Below, piece by piece: positions 42,855 to 51,899 of a stretch of DNA of 62,190 nt. Position 1 is the first letter of the stretch. Every line of letters starts with the position of its first letter. Source of the DNA: Lachnospiraceae bacterium (lineage in GTDB: Bacteria > Bacillota > Clostridia > Lachnospirales > Lachnospiraceae). Location of the stretch: NCBI GenBank assembly GCA_016285575.1, contig JAEEQX010000004.1, forward strand, positions 1-62,190. The letters are read 5' to 3'. Below the pieces are notes generated by a model. It saw nothing but the letters and a program-made list of their open reading frames with translations, had not been told where the DNA came from and did no database searches. Both the position numbers and the translations under genes were made by a program.

Positions 42855-44135
42855 ATGGATTTAATAATTAAAATAATTGCATTGGTTTTATTGATTGTTT
42901 TATCTGCATTTTTTTCATCAGCAGAAACTGCATTCAACTGTGCCAATGAGATAAGACTTAAGTCACTTGCTGATGAAGGTCATAAGTCTGCAAAAAGAAC
43001 ATTAAAAATTCTTGGTAATTATTCCAAGTTAATAAGCGGTATTTTGATTGGTAACAACATAGTTAATATTGCTGCATCTGCACTTACAACTACGCTTGCT
43101 GTTCAGAGTGGTTATTCATGGGCCGTATCCGTATCAACAGGAGCGCTTACTTTTATAGTATTACTTGTCGGCGAAATAATTCCCAAGCAGTGGGCAAAAA
43201 TTAACGCAGATAAAATAGTATCTTTTTATTCATGGATTTTTAGAATATATCTCTTTCTTTTTACACCGATTATTTTCCTTGTTGAAGGCATAGCAAAAAT
43301 AATCATGTTTATTCTTCGTATCAATGATAAAAAAGATTCTCCTTCGATTACTCAGGGTGAACTTAGAACTATTCTTGATACATCACATGAAGATGGTGTA
43401 ATTGAGGAAGAAGAAAAAGATATTATTAACAACATTTTTGATCTTGGAGATTCCACAGCAAGAGATATCATGATTCCTCGTATCGATATGGTGACAGTAT
43501 CTAAGAAGGCAACATATCGTGAGATAATGAATGTCTTTAGAGAGAATATGTATACAAGACTTCCTGTTTATGAAGACAGTAAGGATAATATAGTTGGAAT
43601 CATTAACATGAAGGATTTTCTTTTTGTTAAGAATCCCGATACATTTAACATCGATTCATTTTTAAGAGAACCCTACTACACGTATGAGTATAACAGCATC
43701 ACAGATTTGCTTGCGAGACTCAGACAATCATCCAACAACATCGCGATAGTTCTTAATGAGTACGGCGCTGCGGAAGGTATGATTACTCTTGAAGACTTAC
43801 TTGAAGAGATAGTCGGAGAGATAAGGGACGAGTATGATACCGATGAAGAAGAACTCATCAAGAAAATAGGAGATAACGAGTACATAGCTCACGGTAATGT
43901 CAAGCTTGATGATATCAATGATGCGCTCGAGACAGAATTCGAAAGTGAGGATTATGATTCGATAGCGGGCCTTATGATAGACCATCTGGACAGGTTGCCC
44001 AGGGAACACGAAGATGTAACGCTCGAGGATGGCAGCGTCCTGACGGCTCTCAAGGTTGCAAGAAACCGTATAATGCTTGTAAAAATAAGGCTTGCGGAGC
44101 ACGAAGAGACTGATGAAGATGAAACAGGCAATTAA
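42855..44135 (+). CDS. CNNM/CorC-type hemolysin-family membrane protein
   Basis: A 426-residue protein with a DUF21/CNNM membrane domain (about 1-180, four hydrophobic segments, the first in IIKIIALVLLIVLSAFFSSAE), a pair of CBS domains (about 200-325) and a C-terminal CorC_HlyC transporter-associated domain (about 345-420). Relatives are linked to magnesium export or ion homeostasis. Despite the name, haemolytic activity is not implied. GGAG lies six bases before the ATG. Confidence 0.92.
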   Translation: MDLIIKIIALVLLIVLSAFFSSAETAFNCANEIRLKSLADEGHKSAKRTLKILGNYSKLISGILIGNNIVNIAASALTTTLAVQSGYSWAVSVSTGALTFIVLLVGEIIPKQWAKINADKIVSFYSWIFRIYLFLFTPIIFLVEGIAKIIMFILRINDKKDSPSITQGELRTILDTSHEDGVIEEEEKDIINNIFDLGDSTARDIMIPRIDMVTVSKKATYREIMNVFRENMYTRLPVYEDSKDNIVGIINMKDFLFVKNPDTFNIDSFLREPYYTYEYNSITDLLARLRQSSNNIAIVLNEYGAAEGMITLEDLLEEIVGEIRDEYDTDEEELIKKIGDNEYIAHGNVKLDDINDALETEFESEDYDSIAGLMIDHLDRLPREHEDVTLEDGSVLTALKVARNRIMLVKIRLAEHEETDEDETGN

Positions 44136-44358
44136 TAAAGCGTATATTCAACATATATTCAATAAAATCACGCTATAAACATACCTCCAATCGTTAGATG
44201 GACTAACATTATGCGATATATCATTTTTTATATGTTCTGTGGTAAAATGATAGAGGTGTCTTTACAAAAACACAAAAGATATGTTGTTAAATAAATCTAT
44301 ACATTAATTGTTAATTATACATATAATATTTTCATACTAAATAAATGGTGGATTACAG

Positions 44359-45450
44359 ATGAAAGTTGCAGCAAACAGATTAGACAGGGGTTTTAATCAG
44401 TACCGGGATGAATTCGAAGCCGCAGCACTTGAAGTGCTTCGTTCAGGATATTATATATTAGGTCCGCATGTGGAAAAATTTGAGCAAGAATTTGCAGCGT
44501 ACACAGGCGCGAAATATGCTGTTGCTCTGGCAAGCGGATTAGATGCTCTTTGGTTGGCATTTAAAGTACTCGGAATCGGTGAAGGAGATGAAGTAATTGT
44601 CCCTGCCAATACGTATATAGCGAGCGTAATGGGTATTACAATCAACGGCGCGACTCCTGTTTTTGTGGAACCTGATGAGTACTATAATATCAATCCTAAT
44701 AAAGTGGAAGAAAAAATTACTGAAAAAACAAAAGCGGTATTGGTTGTGCATTTGTACGGACAGTCCTGCGATATGAATCGTATTTCGGCCATCTGTAAAA
44801 ATCATAGTCTCTTTCTTGTAGAAGACTGTGCGCAGTCTCACGGGGCGATGGCAGGAGACAGGATGACTGGAACATTCGGAGATATCGGCTGTTTCTCATT
44901 TTATCCTTCTAAAAATTTAGGTGCGTTTGGTGATGGCGGTTGTATAGTTACAAACAGTGATATAATTGCCGGAGATATGAAAATGTACAGAAATTACGGA
45001 AGCAGCAAAAGATATTATTTTGATGTGGTCGGAGCGAATTCGAGATTAGATGAAATTCAGGCTGCACTTTTATCCGTCAGATTAAAACATTTAGATGAAT
45101 TAAACGCTGAACGTCAAAAGCTTGCTGAAAAATATCTGGAAGGAATTGATAATGATAAGTTTATTCTTCCTGCCATCAGAAGCGGCGTTACTACGGTATG
45201 GCATCAGTTTGTGATTCGTGCTAAAAAGAGAGACGAACTTATTGAATATTTAAAAGAACGCGAAATAGGAAGTATAATACATTATCCTATTCCGCCGCAT
45301 TTGTCAAAAGCATATTCAAACTTGGGATATAAAAAAGGTGATTTTCCGATTACCGAAGAATATGCAGATACTGTTTTGTCACTTCCTTTTTATAACGGAA
45401 TGACAGAAGAAGAACAGGATTATGTTATAAATGCGCTTAATCGTTTTTAA
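44359..45450 (+). CDS. fdtB: DegT/DnrJ/EryC1/StrS aminotransferase, FdtB/QdtB-like
   Basis: PLP-dependent sugar aminotransferase (363 aa) probably converting a dTDP-3-keto-6-deoxyhexose to the 3-amino sugar. Family motifs: PANTYIASVMGI, VEDCAQSHGA, and FSFYPSKNLGAFGDGG with the PLP-binding Lys near residue 186. The FdtA-type ketoisomerase that follows supports the dTDP-Fuc3N/Qui3N pathway. The usual first steps (RmlA, RmlB) are not in the window. Ribosome site is weak. Confidence 0.88.
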   Translation: MKVAANRLDRGFNQYRDEFEAAALEVLRSGYYILGPHVEKFEQEFAAYTGAKYAVALASGLDALWLAFKVLGIGEGDEVIVPANTYIASVMGITINGATPVFVEPDEYYNINPNKVEEKITEKTKAVLVVHLYGQSCDMNRISAICKNHSLFLVEDCAQSHGAMAGDRMTGTFGDIGCFSFYPSKNLGAFGDGGCIVTNSDIIAGDMKMYRNYGSSKRYYFDVVGANSRLDEIQAALLSVRLKHLDELNAERQKLAEKYLEGIDNDKFILPAIRSGVTTVWHQFVIRAKKRDELIEYLKEREIGSIIHYPIPPHLSKAYSNLGYKKGDFPITEEYADTVLSLPFYNGMTEEEQDYVINALNRF

Positions 45451-45451
45451 G

Positions 45452-45551
45452 ATAACAAAATATAACAAAATATAAATATAACAAAATATAATTGAAAAAT
45501 CATAGGACAGTTAACAAGTAAAAATTTATAGTATAGTTAACAGGTGAAAAA
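45452..45551 (+). repeat. Short direct repeats between fdtB and fdtA
   Basis: Three A/T-rich ATAACAAAATATA units occur at 45452-45490. AGTTAACAAGTAAAAA (45509-45524) is repeated as AGTTAACAGGTGAAAAA (45535-45551), the second copy providing the AGGTG ribosome site of fdtA. Confidence 0.6.
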
Positions 45552-45974
45552 ATGAACTTAGAAGAACAGTATAAAATCATAGAGTTTGCCGATTTCGGTG
45601 ATGAAAGAGGAAACCTTGTGGTTATCGAAGGAGACGGAATGGATATTCCGTTTGATATTAAGAGAGTTTTTTATATTTACGGCTCTGATTCTGAAGTTGT
45701 GCGTGGAAGTCATGCTAATCGAGAGACGGAATTCCTCTTGGTGAATGTCAGCGGAACGAGTAAAGTACGACTTGCTGATGGTTCAAAAGAGATAATAGTC
45801 GAACTAAACAAACCCAGAATGGGGCTTTATATTTCATCGATGGTATGGAAAGATATGTACGATTTTTCCAAAGATTCGGTGCTTTTGGTATTGGCGAGCA
45901 GACATTATGATGCTAATGAATATATACGTGACTTTGACGAATATTTAAGTGAGATTCAGAAAGGTAAAAAATGA
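45552..45974 (+). CDS. fdtA: dTDP-sugar 3,4-ketoisomerase, FdtA/QdtA-type cupin
   Basis: A 140-residue WxcM-like cupin (RmlC fold) with GDERGNLVVIEG, FYIYGSDSEVVRGSHANR (metal/active-site His) and the closing LVLASRHYDANEYIRDF. It would isomerise dTDP-4-keto-6-deoxyglucose to the 3-keto form for the FdtB aminotransferase. Its end overlaps the glycosyltransferase gene by four bases. Confidence 0.9.
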   Translation: MNLEEQYKIIEFADFGDERGNLVVIEGDGMDIPFDIKRVFYIYGSDSEVVRGSHANRETEFLLVNVSGTSKVRLADGSKEIIVELNKPRMGLYISSMVWKDMYDFSKDSVLLVLASRHYDANEYIRDFDEYLSEIQKGKK

Positions 45975-46933
45975 GCAAATTATCAATAATAATACCCGTA
46001 TATTACAACGAAGATACCTTAATGGATCTATATTTGGATTTAAAGGAAAAGGTTTTTTTGCAGATACCTGATTACGAACTGGTAATGGTTGATGACGGAT
46101 CGGGTGATAAGTCCTGGGAGATTATGAATGAAATTCGTGATATGGATGAGCGAGTGAGGCTTGTGAAACTATCAAGGAATTTTGGTGAACATTCTGCTCT
46201 TCTGGCGGGATTTTCTGTTTGCACAGGAGACTGCGCGGTGACCAAACAGGCAGATTTACAGGAAGATTCGACATTAATACTTGATATGTTTGAAAGCTGG
46301 AAACAGGGTAATAAAGTTGTTCTTGCCATCAGAAAATCCAGGGACGAGAGTTTTATTAAGGTATTTTTTGCAAATCGTTATTACTCGATGGTGCGTAAGT
46401 TTGTTAACAAGGAAATGCCGAGCGGCGGATGCGATTGCTATTTGATAGACAGGAGAGTAATTGAAGTTATCGAGCGTCTTGACGAGAAAAACTCATCCCT
46501 TACACTTCAGGTAATGTGGTCAGGCTTTAAGACTGACAAAGTATTTTTTGATCGTAAAAACAGAGAAAAAGGGAAATCCCGTTGGACGCTTGCGAAAAAA
46601 ATACGTCTTGTAATGGATACTCTAATAAGTTTTTCCAATGCACCGATTAAGTTCATGATATTGGTAGGATCTCTTTTCAATATATTTGCAATCGTGATGT
46701 TTGTATCCGTGCTTATCGAGTATTTCACGAATGGTGTTCCGGTTGTGGGTTGGGCATCGCTGATGAGTGTTGTTCTGTGCTCTTCGGGTCTGACTCTTAT
46801 GATGATTGGGATTCTCGGGGAATACTTGTGGAGAGTATTGGACGCCGCCAGAAACAGACCGGTATTCATAATTGACGAACATCTTAATGTTCGTCAAGAG
46901 GATAATGTGAGTGACGCAAAGACCGGCGCTTAA
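45971..46933 (+). CDS. Family 2 glycosyltransferase, polyprenyl-phosphate sugar synthase type
   Basis: A 320-residue DPM1/GtrB-like transferase: SIIIPVYYNEDTL, VDDGSGDKSWE, KQADLQED (DXD-type site), then two C-terminal transmembrane helices (about 228-255 and 262-290). Such enzymes load a sugar onto undecaprenyl phosphate. Coupled to fdtA and followed by a GtrA flippase gene, it probably transfers the amino-deoxysugar or glucose for polymer decoration outside the membrane. Confidence 0.9.
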   Translation: MSKLSIIIPVYYNEDTLMDLYLDLKEKVFLQIPDYELVMVDDGSGDKSWEIMNEIRDMDERVRLVKLSRNFGEHSALLAGFSVCTGDCAVTKQADLQEDSTLILDMFESWKQGNKVVLAIRKSRDESFIKVFFANRYYSMVRKFVNKEMPSGGCDCYLIDRRVIEVIERLDEKNSSLTLQVMWSGFKTDKVFFDRKNREKGKSRWTLAKKIRLVMDTLISFSNAPIKFMILVGSLFNIFAIVMFVSVLIEYFTNGVPVVGWASLMSVVLCSSGLTLMMIGILGEYLWRVLDAARNRPVFIIDEHLNVRQEDNVSDAKTGA

Positions 46934-46944
46934 AGGGTTTTAGT

Positions 46945-47427
46945 ATGAAAGAGAAATTATTTCAGATTTTTAAGTTTTTATTGGTCGGCGTTTCAAACAC
47001 CGTTATAAGTGAAGTTATTTATGCGCTTCTAGTTCTTATAGGAGCGCATTATCTATTTGCAAGCTTTGTTGGTTTTACCGTAAGCATTTTTTCTGCATTT
47101 TTACTTAGCAGCAGATTTGTTTTTAAAGAGGATAAAACTAAAGAAAAAAGAGTTTGGTGGAAGGTTTTGATTAAAACCTACCTTGCATATATTGTAGGCT
47201 TTTTTTTAAATCTTGGACTTCTGACTTTGTGGATGGAAGGACTTAAACTCGAATTACATATTAATAAGATTATGAGTATTGTTTATGCTATGGGGCTTGC
47301 AGGACTGACTTCTCATGTGGTTGCAGAACTTTTGGCAGAAGCGTTTAATCTGCTTATTGTTACTCCGGTTAATTTTTTATTAAATAAATACTGGGCATAC
47401 CGCCAAAAGCCGAAAGAAAACAAATAA
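46945..47427 (+). CDS. gtrA: GtrA-family membrane protein
   Basis: A 160-residue protein with four predicted transmembrane helices (about 7-29, 33-55, 75-98 and 112-147), matching GtrA-type flippases for polyprenyl-phosphate-linked sugars. The end NFLLNKYWAYR is typical of the family. It follows the GtrB-like glycosyltransferase, so the two probably form a decorating pair. Confidence 0.88.
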   Translation: MKEKLFQIFKFLLVGVSNTVISEVIYALLVLIGAHYLFASFVGFTVSIFSAFLLSSRFVFKEDKTKEKRVWWKVLIKTYLAYIVGFFLNLGLLTLWMEGLKLELHINKIMSIVYAMGLAGLTSHVVAELLAEAFNLLIVTPVNFLLNKYWAYRQKPKENK

Positions 47428-47471
47428 TGAGAATTCTATCGGTCTGTCAGCGAGTTGATACGCAGACAATA

Positions 47472-47500
47472 TTTACTTTCGGGTTATTTTATGGCATAAT
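47472..47500 (+). promoter_or_regulatory. Probable promoter for secDF
   Basis: TTTACT (47472-47477), 17-base spacer, CATAAT (47495-47500). Confidence 0.45.
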
Positions 47501-47568
47501 AAGATATTGTGCGAAATAGTGTATAAAGGCATAAATATATATCTAAGGTTTAGGAAGGATTTTTAAAA

Positions 47569-50070
47569 ATGAAAGGCAGAACAGGCAGAATAATAGCGCT
47601 TGCGCTTATATTGATTCTTACAGCAGGCTTGGGCTATGTAGCCATCAATGGTGTAGGAACTAATAAAATAGGCAGTTACCGAGATATATCTCAGGGGCTG
47701 GACCTTGCCGGAGGACTCAGTATCACATATCAGGTAGTAGGAGAAGAAGCACCTACTGCAGAGGATATGAACGATACTATCGAAAAACTTCGTAATAAAG
47801 CAGAGACATATTCAACAGAAGCTCAGGTTTACCAGGAAGGTGGTAATAACGATCGTATCACTATCGAAATTCCCGGTGTATCCGATGCATCTACAATTCT
47901 TGAAGAACTTGGTAAGCCCGGTTCACTCTACTTCATTGCTCAGACTGATGCAATGGGTAATCCTAACTATACATATGAGCTCAGTGCAGATGGCAATCTC
48001 GTATATATCGATGAGAACTATAAGAAGTTCTACTATGTAGATGAGAACAATGCAGTATGTTATGACGAAGAGACATTAGGCGCTCTTCTTGATGAGAATG
48101 GCAACGCAGTACCTTATGACATTAATTCATCAAGTGAGCAGGATCCTTCTTATGTACTTCTTAAGACTATTGATGAGTTAGAGTCTGAAGGCTCAATTAT
48201 CCTTGAAGGTTCTGATGTTAAGGCTGCAAGAGCTTCAACTCAGGATGTTAAGAGCACAGGTAGCAAGGAATATGTTGTAGCACTTCAGTTCAATCCCGAA
48301 GGAACAGAGAAGTTCGCAGAGGGTACAAGAAAAGCTTATAACAATGGCGAGACAATCGCTATCTACTATGATGGTAACTTTATATCAGTTCCCAGAGTAT
48401 CAGTAGTTATTACTCAGGGTGAAGCAGTTATCACAGGTATGAAGGATCTTCAGGAAGCAGACAGACTTGCATCCAAGATTCGTATCGGTGCTCTTAAACT
48501 TCAGCTTGAAGAATTAAGATCCAATATCGTTGGTGCTCAGCTTGGTTCTGAAGCAGTATCAACCAGTATCAAGGCCGCAGCAATCGGTCTTGGACTTGTA
48601 GCAATCATCATGATTGCAGTATATTTCCTTCCCGGACTTGCATCTGTACTTGCTCTTGCAATGTATACAGTTTTAATAGTAGTAATCCTTTCAGTATTCA
48701 ATGATGCGATTACACTTACACTTCCCGGTATCGCAGGTATCATCCTTTCAATTGGTATGGCTGTCGATGCTAACGTTATTATCTTCGCGAGAATCAGAGA
48801 AGAACTTGCTAACGGCAAGATGCTTGAAGACTCTGTGGATATAGGTTTCAAGAAAGCTTTGAGTGCTATTATCGATGGTAACATCACAACACTTATTGCT
48901 GCTTTCGTTCTTATGTTCTTTGGTTCAGGTACAGTTAAGGGCTTCGCTCAGACACTTGCAATTGGTATTCTTCTTTCCATGTTTACCGCACTTGTAATTA
49001 CCAGAGTAATCCTTAAGGGCTTGATGGCACTTGGCCTTACCAACCTTAAACTTTTCGGTGTAGCTAAGCAGAGAAAAACAGTTAACTTCTTATCCAAGGG
49101 TCATATATTTACTATAGTATCCGTTACTGCAATCCTTGTTGGTGTAGTATTCATGGTTATTAACGGTGTTAAGACAGGTAATGCTCTTAACTATTCACTT
49201 GAGTTTAAGGGTGGTACATCAACAAGCGTTGAACTTGCTGAGAACATGACCATCGAAGAGATTGATACACAGATTACTCCTCATATCGAGAAGATTACCG
49301 GTGACGGTGATGTTCAGATTCAGAAGGTTGAGGGTGGAAACGAAATTATCATCAAGACACGTTCACTTGAAGATGCAGAAAGAGATGAACTTGATAAGCT
49401 CTTAACTGATGAGTTTAAGGCTGTAGAGGGTTCACTCGTATCAGAGACAATTTCCGCTACAATCTCAGGCGAGATGAAGAAGGAATCCATCATTGCCGTA
49501 TCAATCGCAGTATTATGTATGCTTCTTTACATCTGGATCAGATTTGCTGATTTCAGATTCGGTATTGCAAGTATCGCATGTCTTGTACATGACGTACTTA
49601 TAGTTGTTGCATTCTATGCAATCGCACGTATCGGTGTTGGTTCAACATTTATTGCATGTATGCTGACGATAGTCGGTTACTCGATTAACGCAACCATCGT
49701 TATCTTCGACCGTGTACGTGAAGAGTTAAAAGAAGAAAAACTTCGTATTGCATCAATTGGTTCAAGAAGAAAGAAGAAGAGAGCCGGTGCTGAAGAGAAC
49801 CCTGATGACTTCCTTGATGTTAAGAAGATTGTTAACGGTGCTATTACACAGACACTTTCAAGATCAATCTTTACATCACTTACAACATTCGTCATGGTAT
49901 TGCTTCTCTACATACTCGGTGTTACTTCCATTAAGGAATTTGCACTGCCGCTAATGATAGGTATACTCTGCGGTACATATTCGTCGGTATGCTTAGCAGG
50001 TACGATATGGGTATTCTTGAGAAAAGTATTTGTTCCAAGAGATGAAGAAGAGGAAGACGAATTACCTTAA
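47569..50070 (+). CDS. secDF: Protein translocase SecDF (fused)
   Basis: Proton-driven accessory of Sec protein export, fused as in many Firmicutes. The 833 residues have a SecD half: first helix (about 8-26), a large periplasm-equivalent domain with YRDISQGLDLAGGLSITYQV, and helices from about 335 with SIGMAVDANVIIFARIREE. The SecF half (about 520-825) has a helix, LEFKGGTSTSVEL and TIVGYSINATIVIFDRVREE. A Lys/Arg-rich cytoplasmic loop (about 725-740) lies in SecF. A strong terminator follows. Confidence 0.96.
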   Translation: MKGRTGRIIALALILILTAGLGYVAINGVGTNKIGSYRDISQGLDLAGGLSITYQVVGEEAPTAEDMNDTIEKLRNKAETYSTEAQVYQEGGNNDRITIEIPGVSDASTILEELGKPGSLYFIAQTDAMGNPNYTYELSADGNLVYIDENYKKFYYVDENNAVCYDEETLGALLDENGNAVPYDINSSSEQDPSYVLLKTIDELESEGSIILEGSDVKAARASTQDVKSTGSKEYVVALQFNPEGTEKFAEGTRKAYNNGETIAIYYDGNFISVPRVSVVITQGEAVITGMKDLQEADRLASKIRIGALKLQLEELRSNIVGAQLGSEAVSTSIKAAAIGLGLVAIIMIAVYFLPGLASVLALAMYTVLIVVILSVFNDAITLTLPGIAGIILSIGMAVDANVIIFARIREELANGKMLEDSVDIGFKKALSAIIDGNITTLIAAFVLMFFGSGTVKGFAQTLAIGILLSMFTALVITRVILKGLMALGLTNLKLFGVAKQRKTVNFLSKGHIFTIVSVTAILVGVVFMVINGVKTGNALNYSLEFKGGTSTSVELAENMTIEEIDTQITPHIEKITGDGDVQIQKVEGGNEIIIKTRSLEDAERDELDKLLTDEFKAVEGSLVSETISATISGEMKKESIIAVSIAVLCMLLYIWIRFADFRFGIASIACLVHDVLIVVAFYAIARIGVGSTFIACMLTIVGYSINATIVIFDRVREELKEEKLRIASIGSRRKKKRAGAEENPDDFLDVKKIVNGAITQTLSRSIFTSLTTFVMVLLLYILGVTSIKEFALPLMIGILCGTYSSVCLAGTIWVFLRKVFVPRDEEEEDELP

Positions 50071-50078
50071 AGATTATA

Positions 50079-50109
50079 ACAAACCTCGCTGACGGCGGGG
50101 TTTGTTTTT
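50079..50109 (+). terminator. Intrinsic terminator of secDF
   Basis: ACAAACCTCGC (50079-50089) pairs with GCGGGGTTTGT (50095-50105), one wobble, followed by TTTTT, nine bases past the secDF stop. Confidence 0.92.
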
Positions 50110-50124
50110 CCTTATAAAAAACTT

Positions 50125-51891
50125 ATGAAGCAATGGATTTTACTTAGAAGAAGTGCAGATTATAAGACCTTGAGCGAAAAACTTGGAGTTGATCCTGTGG
50201 TTGTTCGCATCATGGTTAACAGAGGATTCGATACTTTAGAAAAGATGGAAGACTACTTATCGGAAGGTATCGAAGATTCTTTTTCGTATAAGGGACTACC
50301 TGATCTTGATAAGGCAATCGACACTCTGAAATACGCCAAGGATAATAATCTTAAGTGCAGAATCGTAGGCGATTACGATGCTGACGGAGTATGTTCCACT
50401 GCAATTCTTTTAAAAGGTCTGACGCGTTTTGGACTATCTTGCGATTACAAGATTCCCAACCGTATAACTGATGGTTACGGAATCAACGAATCCATTGTGG
50501 ATAAGGCGATAGAGGACGGTATTGGACTAATAGTCACCTGTGATAACGGTATATCAGCAAGAGCCGCAATTGATAAAGCAGAGGACAACAATATCATAGT
50601 TGTCGTTACTGATCATCATACGATTACAGATAGCGAAGTACCTACCAAGGCGCATGCGCTTGTTAATCCTAAAAGAGACGTGAACACATATCCTTTTCCT
50701 GAGATATGCGGAGCGCAGGTATCATTTAAGTTTTTATGTGCTTTATATGATTCGATTGGCGTTAGTTTGGATGGATTATCAAGTGAGTTATTGGAACTTG
50801 CAGCCATAGCTACGGTTACGGATGTAATGCCTCTAATCGGTGAGAACAGAAGACTTGTTAAGTGGATTATAAAAAGACTCGTTAATCCTGAAAACAAGGG
50901 CCTTAATAAGATATGCAAAAGCATGGGTATATCCGAGAAGAAAGATGCCATATCGGCAGCGGATATATCATTTGGAATAGGACCTTGTATCAATGCCGCT
51001 GGCAGAATAGATGTTGCGGATTATGCGTTATCACTTCTTTGTAACGATGATGACAAGGAACTTGGTAAGATATGCGATAAGCTCTTGGAGTTTAATACCG
51101 AGCGCAAGGGCTTAACAGAAAAAGCCATTAATGATGCGGTAACGGTTATAGAAGAAAAATATGCCGATACCAAGATTCCTGACATATTGCTTGTTAATCT
51201 TCCCAAGTGCCACGTGTCCATATGTGGACTAGTAGCAAGTAAAGTAAGGGAGAGATATTATAGACCGACATTCATATTTACACCTGTTTCTGACGGAATG
51301 CTAACAGGCTCCGGCAGGTCAACGGATGAATACAATATGATAGAGGGTTTACAAAAATGTGCCGATTTACTTGAGAAGTTTGGCGGTCATTCTGCCGCAT
51401 GCGGTCTTTCTTTACAGGAAGATAACCTGGGTATTTTATCGGACAGATTAAATGCTGACAGTAATTTATCTGAAGATGATCTCACAGAGAAACTTAGAAT
51501 AGATGCTGATATGCCTCTTTCCTATGTGAGAGTTGAGACCGTTAAGGATATAAAAAAGTGCGAGCCTTTTGGTAAGAGTAATGGTAAACCGGTATTCGCA
51601 GTTAAGGATATGCTTTTAGTAAGAGCTGACAGAAAAGGAGATACAGGGGCGCATGTATTTTTATCCGTCAAGGATAGCAGAGGATATGTATATACAATCA
51701 AGTATTGGAGCGGTACTGAGATACTGACAAATCTTATCTCAGAAAAGTATGCTTATGCACCTGATGATATATATGATAAGGATATATGCAACCTGGATAT
51801 CAGGCTAAGCATATCTTATTATCCTGAGATTAATAATTTTAGAAACAACGAGAGAGTAGAGTTTAGAGCATGTGATATTAAGTTATCGTAA
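50125..51891 (+). CDS. recJ: Single-stranded-DNA-specific exonuclease RecJ
   Basis: 5'-3' ssDNA exonuclease for recombination and mismatch/base excision repair (588 aa). DHH motifs: DYDADGVCS (about 75), TCDNGISA, VTDHHT (about 162-167), then DHHA1 with GGHSAACGLSL and an OB-fold C-terminus. It begins 15 bases after a terminator and has no Shine-Dalgarno-like bases in front; TATAAA (50114-50119) ends only five bases before the ATG, so a leaderless transcript is conceivable. The start agrees with family N-termini. Confidence 0.95.
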   Translation: MKQWILLRRSADYKTLSEKLGVDPVVVRIMVNRGFDTLEKMEDYLSEGIEDSFSYKGLPDLDKAIDTLKYAKDNNLKCRIVGDYDADGVCSTAILLKGLTRFGLSCDYKIPNRITDGYGINESIVDKAIEDGIGLIVTCDNGISARAAIDKAEDNNIIVVVTDHHTITDSEVPTKAHALVNPKRDVNTYPFPEICGAQVSFKFLCALYDSIGVSLDGLSSELLELAAIATVTDVMPLIGENRRLVKWIIKRLVNPENKGLNKICKSMGISEKKDAISAADISFGIGPCINAAGRIDVADYALSLLCNDDDKELGKICDKLLEFNTERKGLTEKAINDAVTVIEEKYADTKIPDILLVNLPKCHVSICGLVASKVRERYYRPTFIFTPVSDGMLTGSGRSTDEYNMIEGLQKCADLLEKFGGHSAACGLSLQEDNLGILSDRLNADSNLSEDDLTEKLRIDADMPLSYVRVETVKDIKKCEPFGKSNGKPVFAVKDMLLVRADRKGDTGAHVFLSVKDSRGYVYTIKYWSGTEILTNLISEKYAYAPDDIYDKDICNLDIRLSISYYPEINNFRNNERVEFRACDIKLS

Positions 51892-51899
51892 GGAGATAT

